From NCBI GenBank assembly GCA_022842785.1, contig JALHOW010000002.1:372001-436000 (forward strand): a stretch of 64,000 bases of DNA, read 5' to 3'. The position numbers and the translations under genes are program-made. This document shows, in pieces, positions 46,712 through 56,572 of this stretch (position 1 is its first letter; the number at the start of each line of letters is the position of its first letter). The notes beneath the pieces were generated by a model. That model was given only the letters and a program-made list of their open reading frames with translations. It did no database searches and was not told the DNA's origin. Source of the stretch: Hyphomicrobiaceae bacterium. Its GTDB lineage: Bacteria > Pseudomonadota > Alphaproteobacteria > Rhizobiales > Hyphomicrobiaceae.

Positions 46712-48805
46712 ATGCGCGTTATCTCTTGCATTCTCACCGAGCATGACCTGCGTCTTGTGCTCCTCTCCGCGTTCGTCATCGTTAGCGGCGGCTGGCTTGC
46801 ATTCGGTCTTTTCCGCCGGGCAGAAGAGAAGCACGGCGCGCAGCGACATGGATGGACATTCCTCGCTGCCGTTGCAGCTGGCGCCTCGGTCTGGTGCACG
46901 CACTTCATCGCCATGCTGGCCTTCGACGTGCGCGCTCCGATCACATTCGAGCCTCTCCTGACCATCGGATCACTACTCATCGCCATTGTCGGCTGCGGCG
47001 TTGGCTTTGACGTCGCGCTCCGCGACCGCAAGCCATCCTCGCCCGCAGCAGGTGGCGCCATTCTCGGCCTCTCCGTAGCCGCGATGCACTACACGGGCAT
47101 GATGGGCTATCGGATCGACGGCCTCGTCGAATGGAGCGCCGGTTATATTGCCGCCTCCATCGCAATGGCCATGGTTCTTTCTGCGGTTGCGCTTCATCAG
47201 GCCGTACGTCGCTCGTGGGCGTTCTCGCACTACGCCGCTATCGCACTCTTTGTCCTCGCGGTCGTGTCGCTCCACTTCACGGGCATGGCAGCGCTTTCCG
47301 TCACACCCTTCATAACCGACACTGCACTCGCCAATCCCGAAATTCTCGTCACCATGAGCATTGCCGTTGCCTGCGTAGGCCTCATCATCGCCAGCACGGG
47401 ATTCGCCGCCTACATCATCGATACCAAGGCGAGCGAGGATATGGCGGAGCGCCTGCATCACATGGCGTACAATGATGCGCTGACGGGCTTGCCCAATCGC
47501 GCCGGCTTCGCGGTTCATCTTGGCCACGCGCTCGATTTGGCCAAAGCCGAAGGCAGCCGCCTGGCCGTCGTCAGCATCGATCTCGATCGCTTCAAGGAGA
47601 TCAACGATCTCCGCGGTCTCGAGGCCGGCGACGCGGCACTCAGGCTCATCGGCCAAAGGCTCAGCGAGCTTCTCAGAGAAGGCGAGTTCGTCGCCCGCGC
47701 CGGTGGTGACGAGTTCGCAACGGTCAAGCGCTTCACGGAGCGGAGCGATCTCCTCGACTTCGTCGCGCGCCTGGAAGGCGTTCTATTCACACCGATCAAC
47801 ATCGGCGATTTCCAGACGGTGACGGGCGCGAGCCTTGGCGTGGCCGTCTATCCAGAGGACGGCGACACTCAAGAGCGACTCATCAACAATTCAGAGCTCG
47901 CCTTGTACCGGGCCATCGACGACGTCACGCGCGCGACGTGCTTCTACGAGGCGCAGATGGACGAGGCCTCGCGGGCGCGTCACACACTCGGCCAGGACCT
48001 GCGCCATGCCATCGAGCTCAATCAGCTCGAGCTGTACTATCAGGTGCAGACTTCTGTCTCGACCGGAGAGATCTGCGGTTACGAGGCCCTGCTGCGCTGG
48101 CGTCATCCCGTGCACGGCATGGTCTCGCCGGCAGAGTTCATTCCCATCGCGGAAGAGACAGGCTCGATTATCCCCATTGGCGAGTGGGTGCTGCGTACGG
48201 CATGCCGCGAGGCCGCCAGCTGGAGCGTCCCGCACAAAGTCGCCGTCAATCTCTCGCCGGTCCAGTTCGTGAATGCCGACCTCGCGCGGCTTGTCCACGA
48301 AGTGCTGCTGCAGACCGACCTGTCACCGAGCCGACTCGAACTCGAGATCACCGAGTCGACGATCATCGCCGACAAGGCGCGCACGCTGCACATTCTCCGC
48401 CAGATCAAATCGCTTGGCGTCACGATCGCCATCGACGATTTCGGGACGGGCTATTCCTCGCTCTCCACGCTGCGCGAGTTCCCCTTCGACAAGATCAAGC
48501 TCGACCGCTCATTCATGAACGAAGTGGAGCACAATCAGCAGGCCAAGGCCGTGGTCCGCGCCGTTCTGAGCCTTGGCAAGACACTCGAGATCAAGGTCCT
48601 TGCAGAGGGCGTCGAAACCGCTCACCAGCTCGCGATCCTGCATACGGAAGGATGCGACGAGGCACAGGGATACTTCCTCGGCAAGCCGCAGCCGATCGCG
48701 CAGATCCTCATGGCCCTGGCCAATGTCGGAAACAGCAATGTCGCTCAGACAGTGCCGACTCCGATCTCGGCATCCCGGCGCAAGCGGCAGCGTCACGCTG
48801 GTTAG
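46712..48805 (+). CDS. MHYT-GGDEF-EAL c-di-GMP signalling protein
   Basis: WCTHFIAM, MHYTGM, LHFTGMAAL (MHYT); ARAGGDEFATV (GGDEF); YEALLRWRHP, LEITES, DDFGTGYSSL (EAL). Confidence 0.92.
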   Translation: MRVISCILTEHDLRLVLLSAFVIVSGGWLAFGLFRRAEEKHGAQRHGWTFLAAVAAGASVWCTHFIAMLAFDVRAPITFEPLLTIGSLLIAIVGCGVGFDVALRDRKPSSPAAGGAILGLSVAAMHYTGMMGYRIDGLVEWSAGYIAASIAMAMVLSAVALHQAVRRSWAFSHYAAIALFVLAVVSLHFTGMAALSVTPFITDTALANPEILVTMSIAVACVGLIIASTGFAAYIIDTKASEDMAERLHHMAYNDALTGLPNRAGFAVHLGHALDLAKAEGSRLAVVSIDLDRFKEINDLRGLEAGDAALRLIGQRLSELLREGEFVARAGGDEFATVKRFTERSDLLDFVARLEGVLFTPINIGDFQTVTGASLGVAVYPEDGDTQERLINNSELALYRAIDDVTRATCFYEAQMDEASRARHTLGQDLRHAIELNQLELYYQVQTSVSTGEICGYEALLRWRHPVHGMVSPAEFIPIAEETGSIIPIGEWVLRTACREAASWSVPHKVAVNLSPVQFVNADLARLVHEVLLQTDLSPSRLELEITESTIIADKARTLHILRQIKSLGVTIAIDDFGTGYSSLSTLREFPFDKIKLDRSFMNEVEHNQQAKAVVRAVLSLGKTLEIKVLAEGVETAHQLAILHTEGCDEAQGYFLGKPQPIAQILMALANVGNSNVAQTVPTPISASRRKRQRHAG

Positions 48806-48851
48806 GCAAGCAGCCTAGCGACGGACCGCCCAACGCTACCGTCGGGGCACC

Positions 48852-49745
48852 TCAAGGGCGCGGCGCGGCGCCGGCGCGAGGCTGCTCGAAGGACAGCGTC
48901 AGGCCGACAGCCAAGCTCTGTACGAGACACATCGGCGCGACCATGGTCCGCAGAGCGGCCTCAGGCATGTCCGGGATCTCGAAGACCACTTCCGCGCCAT
49001 TGACGATAGGACTGAGCAGGCTGTCCGTCACGACGATCGCCGGTACGCCACGCGCCACGAACTCAGGCAGGAGCTGGACGGTCTCGGGATTGTACGGCCT
49101 GAAGCTGATGGCGATCACTACGTCCCTGCGCGTCGCAGTGAGGACGTGATCCGCGAGCACATTGCCGAGCCCGTCGAGCAGCACCGCGCGCCGCCCCAGC
49201 CGGCGAAGCACATAGGTCAGATGTGCCGCCACCGGAAACGAACCGCCGAGGCCTAGCACATAGACCGTCGGCGCGCGTCCCATGATGTGTATGGCGCGTG
49301 CGAGGTCATCCTCACGCACGCTCACCTGGAGATTCTCAAGCGACGCCGTGCCCTCGGAGGCGAACCGCTCGAGCAGCTCATGCGGGCTGTTGCTGTCGCG
49401 AAAGCGACCGTCGCGCCGCAAGCCGTCGATGCGCTCGCGATAGCTCGGCACGGCACCGGCAACGAGGCGCGTTCGAAAGACCTGCTGCAGTTCCGTAAAG
49501 CCACCATAGCCCACCGCATGGGCGAAGCGCACGATAGCGGACGGTTGAACCTTCGCACGCGCAGCGACTTCGGCCACGGTGCCGAGCGCCATATCGGTTG
49601 GATGATCGAGTGCGAACTCCGCAATCAAGCGCAGGCGATCGGAAAGCCCCGGATACCGCTGCGCGATTTCTTCGCGCAACGAGTCATAGGCGCTGAGCGG
49701 CGCCGATTTTCCTCGCTGTCCCGTAGCCTTGGCCAACTTCCTCAC
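48852..49745 (-). CDS. MurR/RpiR family transcriptional regulator (HTH-SIS)
   Basis: ALGTVAEVAARAKVQPSAIVRFAHAVGYGGFTELQQVFR; SIS domain VYVLGLGGSFPVAAHLTYVLRRLG. Confidence 0.9.
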   Translation of the reverse strand: MRKLAKATGQRGKSAPLSAYDSLREEIAQRYPGLSDRLRLIAEFALDHPTDMALGTVAEVAARAKVQPSAIVRFAHAVGYGGFTELQQVFRTRLVAGAVPSYRERIDGLRRDGRFRDSNSPHELLERFASEGTASLENLQVSVREDDLARAIHIMGRAPTVYVLGLGGSFPVAAHLTYVLRRLGRRAVLLDGLGNVLADHVLTATRRDVVIAISFRPYNPETVQLLPEFVARGVPAIVVTDSLLSPIVNGAEVVFEIPDMPEAALRTMVAPMCLVQSLAVGLTLSFEQPRAGAAPRP

Positions 49746-49795
49746 AGGGGCTCCAAGATTCGAGCGGAAGGCATGTTTATTTCACTTCACAAGCC

Positions 49796-49817
49796 GCATA
49801 GAATGATTATTCTATGC
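49796..49817. promoter_or_regulatory. 22-bp palindrome in the divergent RpiR/Liv-operon intergenic region (putative operator)
   Basis: GCATAGAAT-GATT-ATTCTATGC. Confidence 0.65.
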
Positions 49818-49873
49818 CTGAATGAAGAGCTGCCGTCAAACATGCGAGCAGCCATGTTCCAGTGGAGGAGACG

Positions 49874-51187
49874 ATGAAAAAGAACGGCAAGCCCGGGCAA
49901 GGCCCGTCCCGGCGTTCGATTCTGAAGGGCAGCCTGATGACGGCGTCCCTTGCGGGCGTCGGCGCCTTCTACGGCCCCTGGCACCACAACCGCGCCTACG
50001 CGCAAGGCAAGAAGCCGATCAAGCTCGGCTTGACGAACGACGCGGGTGGCCAGTTCGGCAATAGCGGACAGGATGAGCATCGCGCCATTCGCATGGTCAT
50101 CGACGAGTGGAATGCCAAGGGCGGCGTGCTCGGCCGCAAGATCGAATGGGTCACTGCCGACACGGAATCGAGCCCGGCTGCCGGTACGCGCATCGCCGAG
50201 CGCTTCATCACGCGCGAGGATTGCCCGATCCTGATCGGCGCGCTGCACTCGGGTGTCGCCAACGCCATCACGCAGGTCGCCAACAAATACGGTACCATCT
50301 TCCTCAACACGAACTCCTCCGCACCGAGCGAGGCGGGCGAGAACTGCAGCCGCATCAAGTTCGTCTGGGACGGCAACGGCACGAATTTTTCCAAGGCTGC
50401 CGTCGCCAATGCCGTGAAATCGATCGGCAAGAACTGGCTACTGCTCACCAACGACTACGTCTGGGGGCACTCGACGGCGGCCGCTACCAAGGCACTCATC
50501 GAAGCCAATGGCGGCAAGATCATCGACAACCTGCTCGTGCCGCAGAATACGCGCGATTTCACGTCGTATCTGCTCAAGATCCAGCAGATCAAACCGCAGG
50601 TCGTCGGCACCGCGATAGCCGGCGACGACAACAAGGCTCTGCGTGAGCAGATCACGCAGCTCAAGCTCGATCAGGCTGGCGGGCCGGCCTGGATCAACAA
50701 TCAGCAGGATTGGCCGGATGTCTGGGGCTCGCCGCAGAGTCTCTTCGGCGTGTTCGGCACGACGTGGTACCACAAGCTCGACCTTCCGGGCGTGCCTGAG
50801 TTCGTGAAGAAGTGGCAAGACGCGAACAAGAACGGCCCGATCCCGGTGCCGGGCAACGTCTCCTACAACGGCTACATGGCGACGCAGGAGCTGTTCCGCG
50901 CCATCGAGCGCGCCGGATCGACGAACAACATCGCGATCATCAAGGCGCTCGAGGGCCACAAGATGTCGGCCAAGGATCGCATGCAGCACTTCGATGCCTA
51001 CATCGATCCCGACACGCATCAGGTGCAGCAGACGATCTACCTTGCACGCAAGAACGAGAAGCCCGTCGACAACACGGATCATTTCCAGATCATGAGCTGG
51101 GTCGAGCCGAAGGACGCCCTCGACGACGCCGCGCCTGGAAAGTGCAAGCTCATCCCGCACGACAAAGTACCGTCCGTGGATGCATGA
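49874..51187 (+). CDS. branched-chain amino-acid-type ABC transporter substrate-binding protein with Tat-like signal
   Basis: SRRSILKGSLMTASLAG signal; KPIKLGLTNDAGGQFGNSGQDEHRAIRMVIDEWNAKGGVLGRKIEWV. Confidence 0.9.
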   Translation: MKKNGKPGQGPSRRSILKGSLMTASLAGVGAFYGPWHHNRAYAQGKKPIKLGLTNDAGGQFGNSGQDEHRAIRMVIDEWNAKGGVLGRKIEWVTADTESSPAAGTRIAERFITREDCPILIGALHSGVANAITQVANKYGTIFLNTNSSAPSEAGENCSRIKFVWDGNGTNFSKAAVANAVKSIGKNWLLLTNDYVWGHSTAAATKALIEANGGKIIDNLLVPQNTRDFTSYLLKIQQIKPQVVGTAIAGDDNKALREQITQLKLDQAGGPAWINNQQDWPDVWGSPQSLFGVFGTTWYHKLDLPGVPEFVKKWQDANKNGPIPVPGNVSYNGYMATQELFRAIERAGSTNNIAIIKALEGHKMSAKDRMQHFDAYIDPDTHQVQQTIYLARKNEKPVDNTDHFQIMSWVEPKDALDDAAPGKCKLIPHDKVPSVDA

Positions 51188-51194
51188 ATGCGAC

Positions 51195-51222
51195 GAGTGA
51201 GGTGGCACACGCCACCTCACTC
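51195..51222. repeat. perfect 12-bp stem-loop between SBP and permease genes
   Basis: GAGTGAGGTGGC-ACAC-GCCACCTCACTC. Confidence 0.9.
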
Positions 51223-51318
51223 ACTTCGACCGCACGACACGCACAACGCACGCCCTGCGTGATATCAGACGCGACGATCTCGTGCTGATCCAAGCAACCC
51301 ATCAAGAGCAGCCGCCGC

Positions 51319-52239
51319 GTGTTCGATCTTCTTCCTCATCTGCTCAACGGCCTCGTGCTCGGCTTGCTCCTCGCGCTGATCGCCCTCGGCTTCATGCTGA
51401 TCGTCGGTCTGATGGAGCAGATCAATCTTGCGCACGGCTCGCTCTTTGCGCTCGGCGCCTATCTCGCTCTGGCGCTAACGGGCCCCAATCCACCACTTCC
51501 GTCGGATCTTGCCGCGCTCTGGCTTCAGGTCCCTCTCGGATGGCGCTACGGCATTGCATTGATCGTCGCTCCGTGCCTTGCGGGTATCGTCGGCATAGCC
51601 GTCGAGTTCTGCATGCGCCGCACGTACGGCAGTGACCCGCTCTACGGGCTACTTCTGACCTTCGGCGTCGCCCTTGTGCTCGAGGAAGTTCTCCGCCTGA
51701 CCTGGGGCACGCGCGATCATGTGCTTCCAATCCCGCAATCCATGAGTGGCGGCTTCATCTTCGGCGATCTCATCTGGTCGACGTATCGCTTCTACGCTGC
51801 CGGCATGGCCGCGGTTGTCATAGGCCTCGTCTGGCTGTTCATCGAGAAGACGCCCTATGGCGCCATGATCAAGGCCGGCGCGCATGACAGCGAGATGGTG
51901 CGCGCGCTCGGTGTGAACCTTTCGAAACTGCGGCTCGGCGTGTTCATGCTGGGGACCATGCTCGCAGCATTCGCAGGCATTGTTGTCGCGCCGATCTGGG
52001 GAATTCGCCCGCACATGGGCGTGGATGCCGTCGTTCCCGCCTTCCTGATCATCGTGCTTGGTGGCGTCGGGAGTTTTTGGGGGGCCGTGATCGCCAGCTT
52101 GCTGGTCGGTCTCGCGGTCGGCGTCTCGGGTGCCTACGCATCGGAGTGGTCACTACTCTCGATGTATCTGCTGCTGGTCGCCGTCGTGTCCTTCCGGGCG
52201 CGCGGCCTCTTCGGCAAGAAGAGCATGCTGGAGGTTTGA
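51319..52239 (+). CDS. branched-chain amino acid ABC transporter permease (LivH type)
   Basis: LLNGLVLGLLLALIALGFMLIVGLMEQINLAHGSLFALGAY. Confidence 0.9.
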   Translation: MFDLLPHLLNGLVLGLLLALIALGFMLIVGLMEQINLAHGSLFALGAYLALALTGPNPPLPSDLAALWLQVPLGWRYGIALIVAPCLAGIVGIAVEFCMRRTYGSDPLYGLLLTFGVALVLEEVLRLTWGTRDHVLPIPQSMSGGFIFGDLIWSTYRFYAAGMAAVVIGLVWLFIEKTPYGAMIKAGAHDSEMVRALGVNLSKLRLGVFMLGTMLAAFAGIVVAPIWGIRPHMGVDAVVPAFLIIVLGGVGSFWGAVIASLLVGLAVGVSGAYASEWSLLSMYLLLVAVVSFRARGLFGKKSMLEV

Positions 52240-52247
52240 GAGAAACT

Positions 52248-53264
52248 ATGACCGGCACGTCGAGCGACGCGCGCCTGATCACGCCCACCATGATCGCAGC
52301 CTGGCTGGTGCTGGCGACCGTGCCGCTGTGGATCAGCAAAGTTGGCCTCTATCCGTATATCGGCGTCGAGATCCTGATCTGGTCGATCTATGCGCTCGCG
52401 TTCAACCTCGTGCTGGGCGTGTCGGGATTGCCGTCGTTCGGACACGGCGCCTTCTTCGGCATCGGCGCCTATGCCTTCGGTCTTACGCAATTCAATGTGG
52501 CCGCCAACCTCTGGGTCTGCCTCATCGGCGCGACGCTCGCGGGCGCAGTTGCCGGCCTCCTCGTCGGACTCTTCATCGCGCATCGGCGCGGCATCTATTT
52601 TGCGCTGCTGACAATCGCCTTCGGCCAGATCTTCTGGACCATTTCGGTGAAGTCGCACAGCATCACGGGCGGCGAGGACGGTCTTCTCAACATCGTGAGG
52701 CTGCCCGTCAATCTAGGTGTCGTCGCCTTCGATATCTCCGACAATGACTCGCTCTACTATTTCGTTCTCGCCGTCTTCGCCGTTGTCGCGGTCGTGCTGT
52801 GGCGCCTCGTCAATTCGCCCTATGGCCGCCTGCTCTCGGCGATACGCCAGAGCGAGGTCCGCACGGCGCATCTCGGTTACAACGTCTGGCTCTACAAACT
52901 CAGCATCATCGTCATATCCGCGGGATTCTCGGGCTTTGCCGGCGGCCTCTTCGCCATGGCCCAGCGTTCGGCCTTTCCTGACGTGATGAACCTCGCGCAA
53001 TCAGGCCTCGTCGTGATGATGACACTGGTCGGTGGCGGACTCGTGAGCTTTTGGGGTCCTGTGATCGGCGTCATCGTCTTCCTGACGGCGCGCGACGTGA
53101 TCGGCGCCATGACGAATGCCTGGATGCTGTATTTCGGGACCATGTTCGTCCTGCTGGTGCTCTTCCGGCCCGACGGCATCGCAGGCGCATTCAAGCTGCT
53201 CGTCGAGCGCTGGAAGGCGCGCGGTGCTACGCCATCCCTCAGCTCTGCACCACGGAGCGGCTGA
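52248..53264 (+). CDS. branched-chain amino acid ABC transporter permease (LivM type)
   Basis: YALAFNLVLGVSGLPSFGHGAFFGIGAYAFG. Confidence 0.9.
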   Translation: MTGTSSDARLITPTMIAAWLVLATVPLWISKVGLYPYIGVEILIWSIYALAFNLVLGVSGLPSFGHGAFFGIGAYAFGLTQFNVAANLWVCLIGATLAGAVAGLLVGLFIAHRRGIYFALLTIAFGQIFWTISVKSHSITGGEDGLLNIVRLPVNLGVVAFDISDNDSLYYFVLAVFAVVAVVLWRLVNSPYGRLLSAIRQSEVRTAHLGYNVWLYKLSIIVISAGFSGFAGGLFAMAQRSAFPDVMNLAQSGLVVMMTLVGGGLVSFWGPVIGVIVFLTARDVIGAMTNAWMLYFGTMFVLLVLFRPDGIAGAFKLLVERWKARGATPSLSSAPRSG

Positions 53265-54007
53265 TGGCACTCGTAGAAGCAGAAGGCGTGCACGTGCGGT
53301 TCGGGGATCGGGTCGTCCTCGAGGAGATCAATCTGTCCGTGAATGAAGGTGAACTCCACGGCATCATGGGACCGAATGGTGCTGGCAAAACCACCTTCTT
53401 CAACACGCTTACCGGGCGCGTGAAGCCGAACCGCGGACGCATCCGCCTCAATGGCGAGGACGTCGCCGGCCTCAGCCCGCACGCCATTGCGCGCAAGGGA
53501 CTCGCACGCTCCTTCCAGATCATGACGCTCTTCAATGACTTCACCGCGCAAGAGAACGTCATGGTGGCCTTGCCGGCGTATCGCGCTCGTGGCTTCGATG
53601 TGCGCCGCGCCGTCGCCGGCGATGCGAGCTTTTCCGACGAGGCCAACGAGGTGCTCGCGTCCGTCGGGCTCGCCGGCAAGGCAGGAATATCCGCGAAGCT
53701 CCTCTCCTATGGCGAGCGGCGCGCGCTAGAGATCGCCGTCGCGCTCGCTCAGCGCCCCCGCGTTCTGTGCCTCGACGAGCCGACCTCGGGCCTCGGCACG
53801 GATGGCACGCTTCGCCTCGCCGAGCTGATCGGAAGCCTCAAGGGGAAGCTGACGATTGTCGCGGTCGAGCACGACATGCGTTTCCTGTTCTCGCTTGCTG
53901 ACCGCATTTCCGTCATCCATTGGGGGCAGGTCGTCGCGCGCGGGACGCCTCGCGAGCTTCAGGAGAACGCGTGGGTGAAGCGCTCGAACCTGGGGAGCTT
54001 CGGATGA
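53264..54007 (+). CDS. ABC transporter ATP-binding protein (LivG type)
   Basis: GIMGPNGAGKTTFFNTLTG; LARSFQIMTLFNDFTAQENVMVAL; LSYGERRALEIAVALAQRPRVLCLDEPTSGLG. Confidence 0.92.
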   Translation: MALVEAEGVHVRFGDRVVLEEINLSVNEGELHGIMGPNGAGKTTFFNTLTGRVKPNRGRIRLNGEDVAGLSPHAIARKGLARSFQIMTLFNDFTAQENVMVALPAYRARGFDVRRAVAGDASFSDEANEVLASVGLAGKAGISAKLLSYGERRALEIAVALAQRPRVLCLDEPTSGLGTDGTLRLAELIGSLKGKLTIVAVEHDMRFLFSLADRISVIHWGQVVARGTPRELQENAWVKRSNLGSFG

Positions 54008-54702
54008 TCCTCGAAGTCCAGGGCATCGATACGTTCTATGGCGAGACGCAGGCGCTCTACGGTGTATCGCTCGCTGTCGCCAAGGGCGAAGTACTCGCAC
54101 TGCTCGGCGCAAACGGCGCGGGCAAGACAACGACAATCTGCTCGATCCTCGGCCTGACGCGCCCGCGCCGCGGCTCCGTTCGTTTCAACGGCTCGGACGT
54201 CACCCGCGCACCGACGCATGAGATCGCGCGCGCAGGTGTCTGCTGGGTACCGGACGACCGGCGGCTTTGCCCGACGCTCACGGTCGCGAAGAACCTTCGC
54301 ATCGCCATCAAGAAGACGCCCTTCCGGGCCTGGACGATCAACGAGACCTTCTCCATTTTCTCTCCGCTCGAATACCTCATGCACCGGGAAGCGGAGAATC
54401 TCTCCGGCGGCGAAATGCAGATGGTGTCGATCGCCCGCGCGCTGCTCGGGTCGCCGGGCCTCGTGCTCTTCGATGAACCGAGCCAGGGGTTGGCACCGAA
54501 GATCGTCTCAGATGTGCTCGCGACGGTACGCCGCCTCAAGACGGAGGGAATTGCCGCGATCGTCGTCGAGCAGAATGCCGAGATCGCCCTCTCCGTTGCC
54601 GATCGCGCCGTCGTCCTCGATCGTGGCACAGTCGCCTGGTCCGGCGATGCCGCAACGCTGCGCGACGACGATGCCCTTCGCCAACGCTTGCTCGGAGTCT
54701 GA
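54004..54702 (+). CDS. ABC transporter ATP-binding protein (LivF type)
   Basis: LLGANGAGKTTTICSILGLTRP; LSGGEMQMVSIARALLGSPGLVLFDEPSQGLAPKIV. Confidence 0.92.
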   Translation: MILEVQGIDTFYGETQALYGVSLAVAKGEVLALLGANGAGKTTTICSILGLTRPRRGSVRFNGSDVTRAPTHEIARAGVCWVPDDRRLCPTLTVAKNLRIAIKKTPFRAWTINETFSIFSPLEYLMHREAENLSGGEMQMVSIARALLGSPGLVLFDEPSQGLAPKIVSDVLATVRRLKTEGIAAIVVEQNAEIALSVADRAVVLDRGTVAWSGDAATLRDDDALRQRLLGV

Positions 54703-54704
54703 TC

Positions 54705-55352
54705 ATGGCACCGGCTTCAGGCGCTCCGCTGATCGCTCTCCAAAACCTGCAAAAAGTCTACACGCGCGGGCTTATCGCGCGCCAGCAGACCTTCAAGCTC
54801 GAGGCGGATCTTACGATCGACGGGCCGGGCATCGTCGGCGTCGTCGGTCCCAATGGCGCCGGCAAAACGACGCTCTTCGAGATGATGACCGGATCGAATG
54901 CACCGACGAGCGGACGCGTGCTCGTCGCCGGCACCGATATTCATCGCGTCAAGTATGCCGAGCGTGATCGGCTGGCCATCCACTATCACCAGTCCTACCA
55001 GGTGCGCCGCTTCCGCAAGCTCGTGCCGTCGATTTTTCTCGCGCCGTCACCGGTCGAACGTCCGGTCGTGCACCTTTTCGACGAGCCTCAATTCAACACG
55101 CAGGACGGCTACATCGGCTTCATGCTGGACTTCTTCCGCAAGCTCCGCGCGGAAGGGCGACTCGTGATCCTGTGTCTCCACCCGACGGCCAGCTACCATC
55201 TGGAGATTCTCAACGAGATCGCCGAACGCTTCCTGCTCGTGGCCGGCGGAACGGTGACCGATCTTTCGGACTTCAAGTCTCTCGTCGCGGAGGAGCGGAT
55301 GCGCACCTATCTCGGCCCTGAGATGACGCGCGCGGCCGAGGCCCTGATCTGA
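54705..55352 (+). CDS. atypical ABC-type ATPase without recognisable LSGGQ signature, third ATPase of the Liv operon
   Basis: Walker [20 protein letters not shown] and Walker B-like VVHLFDEPQFN present; no LSGGQ-like motif in the short segment between them. Confidence 0.75.
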   Translation: MAPASGAPLIALQNLQKVYTRGLIARQQTFKLEADLTIDGPGIVGVVGPNGAGKTTLFEMMTGSNAPTSGRVLVAGTDIHRVKYAERDRLAIHYHQSYQVRRFRKLVPSIFLAPSPVERPVVHLFDEPQFNTQDGYIGFMLDFFRKLRAEGRLVILCLHPTASYHLEILNEIAERFLLVAGGTVTDLSDFKSLVAEERMRTYLGPEMTRAAEALI

Positions 55353-55376
55353 GATCGGGCGCGCAGCCGCGCGACC

Positions 55377-56324
55377 TCAGAATCTGCCGCCCTGATTGTA
55401 GCTGCCGACGAGCTGATTGTAGTCACGCGTCAGTCTGGCCGGAGAGCCCTCGACCATCCATCCGCCGCCGGCATCGAGCATCATCTTGTCGCCCTGGCTG
55501 TACGGCACCTTGTCGCGAACACGGCGCATGAGCTGCTTCGCTGTCGTCAGAAAAGACTTCGACGCATTGACGAAGCTCGAGCCGATCTTGGTACCTTTGT
55601 TTTCTTCGGCGAATGTCTCGGTCGCCTTGACGATCGCCTCGTAGTCCTCAAGAGCCTTGCCGATCGCGGCGATATCGGGCTTGGACGCCGATTGAACGCG
55701 CATGAGGCGCTTGGCGCTCAGCATAACCGCCTCGATGTGATAACGATCCTTGATGCCTTCGGTGCGCTCGATCTCGGCGATCCGCTGCGCGGCCATCACA
55801 TCCTGCAGCTCGTCGATGCCTGAACGAAGCTTTTGATCCGCCGATGCGAACGCATCCCAGGCGGCGATGAGACGAGGATGCATGGCCCGGCCCTTGGCCA
55901 TCTTGTCGTCCTTGTAGTTCTCCTGCGTGTAGTAATCGTCGGCTTCCTTCAGCAGGCCTTCGAGAATGCCAACGGCCTCCGCATAGTTGGATGCGGACGT
56001 CTCCAGCGTCGCATCACGCGGCTCCATCGCGTTCGCCTGCTCGACTTTCTTCTTGCAGTCGGTGGTGTCGTAGATGGTGTAGAGGCCGTAGATGATGCGC
56101 TCTTTGCCGGTCGGCCCATTCTTGCTGACCCAGCTGAAATAGCGCCGACGTGAGTCGTACGAGCGCTCCGAGAGGCGGTTGATGCAGCCGATGTAGGCGT
56201 TGAGCTTCTGGCTGAGCGCGGGTTCCTGCGCTGTTGCCGGGCCAATTCCCGTCGGCACGATCAGCAGGGCCGCACCAATGGCCAGTACGAGCGTGCAGGC
56301 AAATTTCATCGCCACCCTCCTCAT
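55377..56324 (-). CDS. DUF3829/YiiG-like secreted protein
   Basis: Signal peptide MKFACTLVLAIGAALLIVPTGIGPATAQ; KLNAYIGCINRLSERSYDSRRRYFSWVSKNGPTGKERIIYGLYTIYDTTDCKKKVEQANAMEP. Confidence 0.65.
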   Translation of the reverse strand: MRRVAMKFACTLVLAIGAALLIVPTGIGPATAQEPALSQKLNAYIGCINRLSERSYDSRRRYFSWVSKNGPTGKERIIYGLYTIYDTTDCKKKVEQANAMEPRDATLETSASNYAEAVGILEGLLKEADDYYTQENYKDDKMAKGRAMHPRLIAAWDAFASADQKLRSGIDELQDVMAAQRIAEIERTEGIKDRYHIEAVMLSAKRLMRVQSASKPDIAAIGKALEDYEAIVKATETFAEENKGTKIGSSFVNASKSFLTTAKQLMRRVRDKVPYSQGDKMMLDAGGGWMVEGSPARLTRDYNQLVGSYNQGGRF

Positions 56325-56572
56325 GCGGAGCCTCTCGTCGGATCGAGCGAATGCCGTATTGCGTCTTCCTTAGCCCCGCCGCGCGCCGTTTTGTACCTCC
56401 CCACCCCAATATGGTTTCATGGAACCTATCCCTCTGGTGCAACGAAGGCACACGTTGAGGGTTATTCAATTGCTGCAACCTTCTTATGTCCCCAAATTGC
56501 GTTCTAGTTGTATGTGTGCGATTCGCTCGTAACGCTAACGCCAGCTCTGAAACCGTTCAGGAAAGGTGCTTT

